The position numbers and the translations under genes were made by a program. This document shows, piece after piece, positions 62,012 to 64,000 of a stretch of DNA of 64,000 nucleotides; position 1 is the first letter of the stretch; the number at the start of each line of letters is the position of its first letter. The notes below the pieces were generated by a model. The model was not told where the DNA came from and ran no database searches. It was given only the letters and a program-made list of their open reading frames with translations. The DNA lies in assembly GCA_947039275.1 (NCBI GenBank), contig CAMQYL010000003.1, positions 1 through 64,000 of the forward strand, written 5' to 3'. The DNA comes from Amulumruptor sp947039275. Its GTDB lineage: Bacteria; Bacteroidota; Bacteroidia; Bacteroidales; Muribaculaceae.

Positions 62012-62641
62012 ATGAACAAGTCATACAGCACCATATTGCGCATACTGACCATCATCATGTGTCTATGCGCCACGGACATCTACGCTGCCAATGATGCCAC
62101 AAAACTGTTGGATCAATCCGCTGCAAAAATCAAGGGAGCTAAAAGCATCAGTGCCTCATATACACTCCACTCTGGAGGCAATGACATTAAAGGCACAATA
62201 TTGCTTGCAGGAAATAAATTCACTACCACCAACAATGCCATGACCACATGGTATGACGGCACCACACAGTGGACTTACGCACCATCCACTGGCGAAGTAA
62301 ACATCATCGAACCGACCGACGAGGAGCTTGCAGCCACCAATCCGCTTGCCATCATCAGTGGGCTCAGGAAGCAGTACACTTCATCGGTCATCAAAAGTTC
62401 CCCGGGATTCCGCACCATCTTGCTGAAAGCGATAAGCAAGAACAATGACTGGACCCAAATCACCATCACTCTCAAATCCTCTACCCTGCTGCCCACGGCT
62501 ATCAATATCAAAGGACGCGATGGCAGCGAAACACGCATATCCATACCCACCTTGCAGATCCGCAACACCCCGGTAAGCGACAATACATTTCGCTTTGACC
62601 GCAAGAAATATCCTAAAGCCAAAGTCGTGGATCTGAGATAA
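62012..62641 (+). CDS. LolA-like outer-membrane lipoprotein carrier
   Basis: 209 residues: signal peptide (about 1-25, ending IYAA), then a LolA-type half-barrel pattern (ISASYTLHSGGNDIKGTILLAGNKFTTT in two parts, WYDGTTQWTYAPSTGEVNIIEPT). Carries lipoproteins through the periplasm. It lies 57 bases after ftsK and 29 before trxB. Confidence 0.85.
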   Translation: MNKSYSTILRILTIIMCLCATDIYAANDATKLLDQSAAKIKGAKSISASYTLHSGGNDIKGTILLAGNKFTTTNNAMTTWYDGTTQWTYAPSTGEVNIIEPTDEELAATNPLAIISGLRKQYTSSVIKSSPGFRTILLKAISKNNDWTQITITLKSSTLLPTAINIKGRDGSETRISIPTLQIRNTPVSDNTFRFDRKKYPKAKVVDLR

Positions 62642-62670
62642 ATCTGCCAAATCTATTAAAAATATCAATC

Positions 62671-63627
62671 ATGGAAACAAACAAAACCCACTGCCTCATA
62701 ATCGGTTCCGGACCTGCCGGATACACTGCTGCCATATATGCCTCTCGTGCCAACCTCAGCCCTATTGTGTACGAGGGTAGCCAGCCTGGGGGACAATTGA
62801 CCACAACATCAGAAGTAGAAAATTTCCCTGGTTATCCTGAAGGCATCCAGGGACCGGAACTGATGGATGACCTGCGCAAACAGTCAGCAAAAGTAGGAGC
62901 AGACCTGAGATTTGGCGAAGTAGTAAAAGTCGATTTCTCTAAGCGTCCTTTTGAAGCCACGATTTCTGACGGTCGCACCATACTATCAGATACCGTCATA
63001 ATAGCCACAGGCGCATCAGCCAAATATCTTGGACTTGAGGACGAGGAAAAATTCAAAGGTCTCGGAGTGTCGGCATGCGCCACATGTGACGGTTTTTTCT
63101 ATCGCGGACGAAAAGTGGCTGTAGTAGGCGGTGGCGACACAGCCTGTGAGGAGGCTTTGTATCTGTCCAATCTCGCATCAGAGGTATATCTGATTGTCCG
63201 CAAGAACTTCCTGAGGGCATCAAAAGCCATGCAGCAGCGTGTCAACGACAAGAACAATATACATATCCTCTATAATACCAACACCGTCGGTCTGTATGGT
63301 GAAGAGGTGCTTGAAGGCGCCACTCTGATCGAACACAAAGGAGAAGAAAACGAACGTATCTATGAGCTGCCTATAGACGGTTTTTTCCTCGCCATCGGGC
63401 ATCAACCTAACACCGATCTTTTCAAAGAGATACTTGAGCTGGATGCCAACGGCTATATCATCACGTCAACCCCATCGACAGTCACCAGTATCCCAGGTGT
63501 ATTTGCAGCAGGCGATGTCGCCGATCCGCATTATCAGCAGGCTGTGGTAGCAGCAGCTTCAGGCTGTAAGGCGGCTCTTGACGCTGAGGAGTTTATCATG
63601 CTCAACGGCTCTGTAATACCATCATAA
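62671..63627 (+). CDS. trxB: Thioredoxin reductase
   Basis: 318 residues. FAD-binding GSGPAG (12-17), redox-active CATC (136-139), NADPH-binding GGGDTA and C-terminal GVFAAGDV. Keeps thioredoxin reduced; functionally linked to tpx in this window. Confidence 0.97.
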   Translation: METNKTHCLIIGSGPAGYTAAIYASRANLSPIVYEGSQPGGQLTTTSEVENFPGYPEGIQGPELMDDLRKQSAKVGADLRFGEVVKVDFSKRPFEATISDGRTILSDTVIIATGASAKYLGLEDEEKFKGLGVSACATCDGFFYRGRKVAVVGGGDTACEEALYLSNLASEVYLIVRKNFLRASKAMQQRVNDKNNIHILYNTNTVGLYGEEVLEGATLIEHKGEENERIYELPIDGFFLAIGHQPNTDLFKEILELDANGYIITSTPSTVTSIPGVFAAGDVADPHYQQAVVAAASGCKAALDAEEFIMLNGSVIPS

Positions 63628-63629
63628 GT

Positions 63630-63956
63630 ATGGATGACATTACAGAAAAAAGATTTTACAAAACATCAGAAGTAGCCGGGATTCTTAATATCCCGGCTAC
63701 TACATTACGATATTGGGAGTCGGAGTTTCCAAGACTGTCGCCACGCCGCACACGCTCGGGGCAGCGGCTCTATACACCTGCCGACATCCGCAAGGTAGAG
63801 ATGATCAACTACCTTCTCAAAGAGAAAGGGCTGAAAATCGAAGCCGCCAAAGCATACCTCAAAGACAACCCTACAGGACATACCAAAGAAGCAGAAGTAG
63901 TGATGCGGCTGCGTGACATCAAGAACGCATTAGAGTCACTTCTTGGCAGCCTATGA
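63630..63956 (+). CDS. MerR-type transcriptional regulator
   Basis: 108 residues, complete with stop. The MerR winged HTH is clear: FYKTSEVAGILNIPATTLRYWESEFPRL (9-36, in parts) and RSGQRLYTPADIRKVEMINYLL. No effector domain follows, only a short helix, as in Bacteroidetes homologues. It begins 2 bases after trxB, so the two are co-transcribed. The last 44 bases of the window hold no visible gene. Confidence 0.88.
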   Translation: MDDITEKRFYKTSEVAGILNIPATTLRYWESEFPRLSPRRTRSGQRLYTPADIRKVEMINYLLKEKGLKIEAAKAYLKDNPTGHTKEAEVVMRLRDIKNALESLLGSL

Positions 63957-64000
63957 CAGCAGACATCAGCTTTTGAACTAATTATAGCAGCAAACGTTTT

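Noticed and set aside
1..64000. CRISPR array or insertion sequence with transposase
   Set aside because: No regularly spaced repeats and no transposase gene were seen; the only repeated units are the two palindromic doublets and short local repeats.

Overview
The window looks like a chromosomal segment of a Bacteroidales bacterium. Many genes are preceded by the Bacteroidetes promoter pattern TTG/TTTG, 19-21 bases, TAnnTTTG. It also carries Bacteroidales conjugative-element genes (PcfK, PcfJ, DUF3873) and an OstA-like/tandem SurA-like envelope block. A complete urease operon with a urea transporter would fit a gut Muribaculaceae-type lineage, but that family assignment is inference.

Left third (1-12.4 kb): an accessory region on both strands. 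It opens with a probable small RNA (about 88-280, minus). Next come an HExxH protein and a Fic protein, a DUF2971 protein, and a three-gene toxin-antitoxin-like module (HTH-DUF3791 / DUF3990 / DUF3791). A fragment of an integrative conjugative element follows (6.1-9.8 kb, with large imperfect inverted repeats and PcfK/PcfJ/DUF3873 genes). The region closes with a tightly overlapping minus-strand operon of an adenosine deaminase-like protein, a HAM1/ITPase-like protein and a SIR2-like protein. That trio has the composition of the Kongming (KomABC) anti-phage system, in which deaminase-made dITP activates a HAM1-SIR2 NAD-depleting effector. Here the deaminase lacks its usual N-terminal metal-binding motif, and the HAM1 protein has substitutions at a catalytic and a base-binding position. 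This is the most interesting part of the window.

Middle left (12.4-26 kb): prfC and rfbD, an alpha/beta hydrolase with a flavodoxin-like protein and an AraC regulator. Then comes a plus-strand run of about ten small secreted proteins of unknown function. Several are paralogues sharing a Y(S/T/D)PxM(E/D)xx(I/L)G(T/I)W start of the mature protein, and the last copy is truncated. A membrane protein, a secreted peptidase T-like enzyme and two small unknown proteins follow.

Core region (26-64 kb): grpE-dnaJ, ispE/dnaB, a urease operon (ureABCEFGD, urea transporter, MFS transporter; minus strand), tig, prfA, rpsF-rpsR-rplI, tpx, lon, pyrK-pyrD, mutL, an OstA-like protein, two SurA-like prolyl isomerases, guaB, tRNA-Arg(CCG), a NUDIX hydrolase, a DedA protein, rpe, ftsK, a LolA-like protein, trxB and a MerR-type regulator. 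Strong hairpin terminators separate most units. A palindromic doublet element (about 90 bp, ends GTAGGGACATGCC) occurs twice: before a secreted-protein gene and inside the predicted 5' leader of lon.
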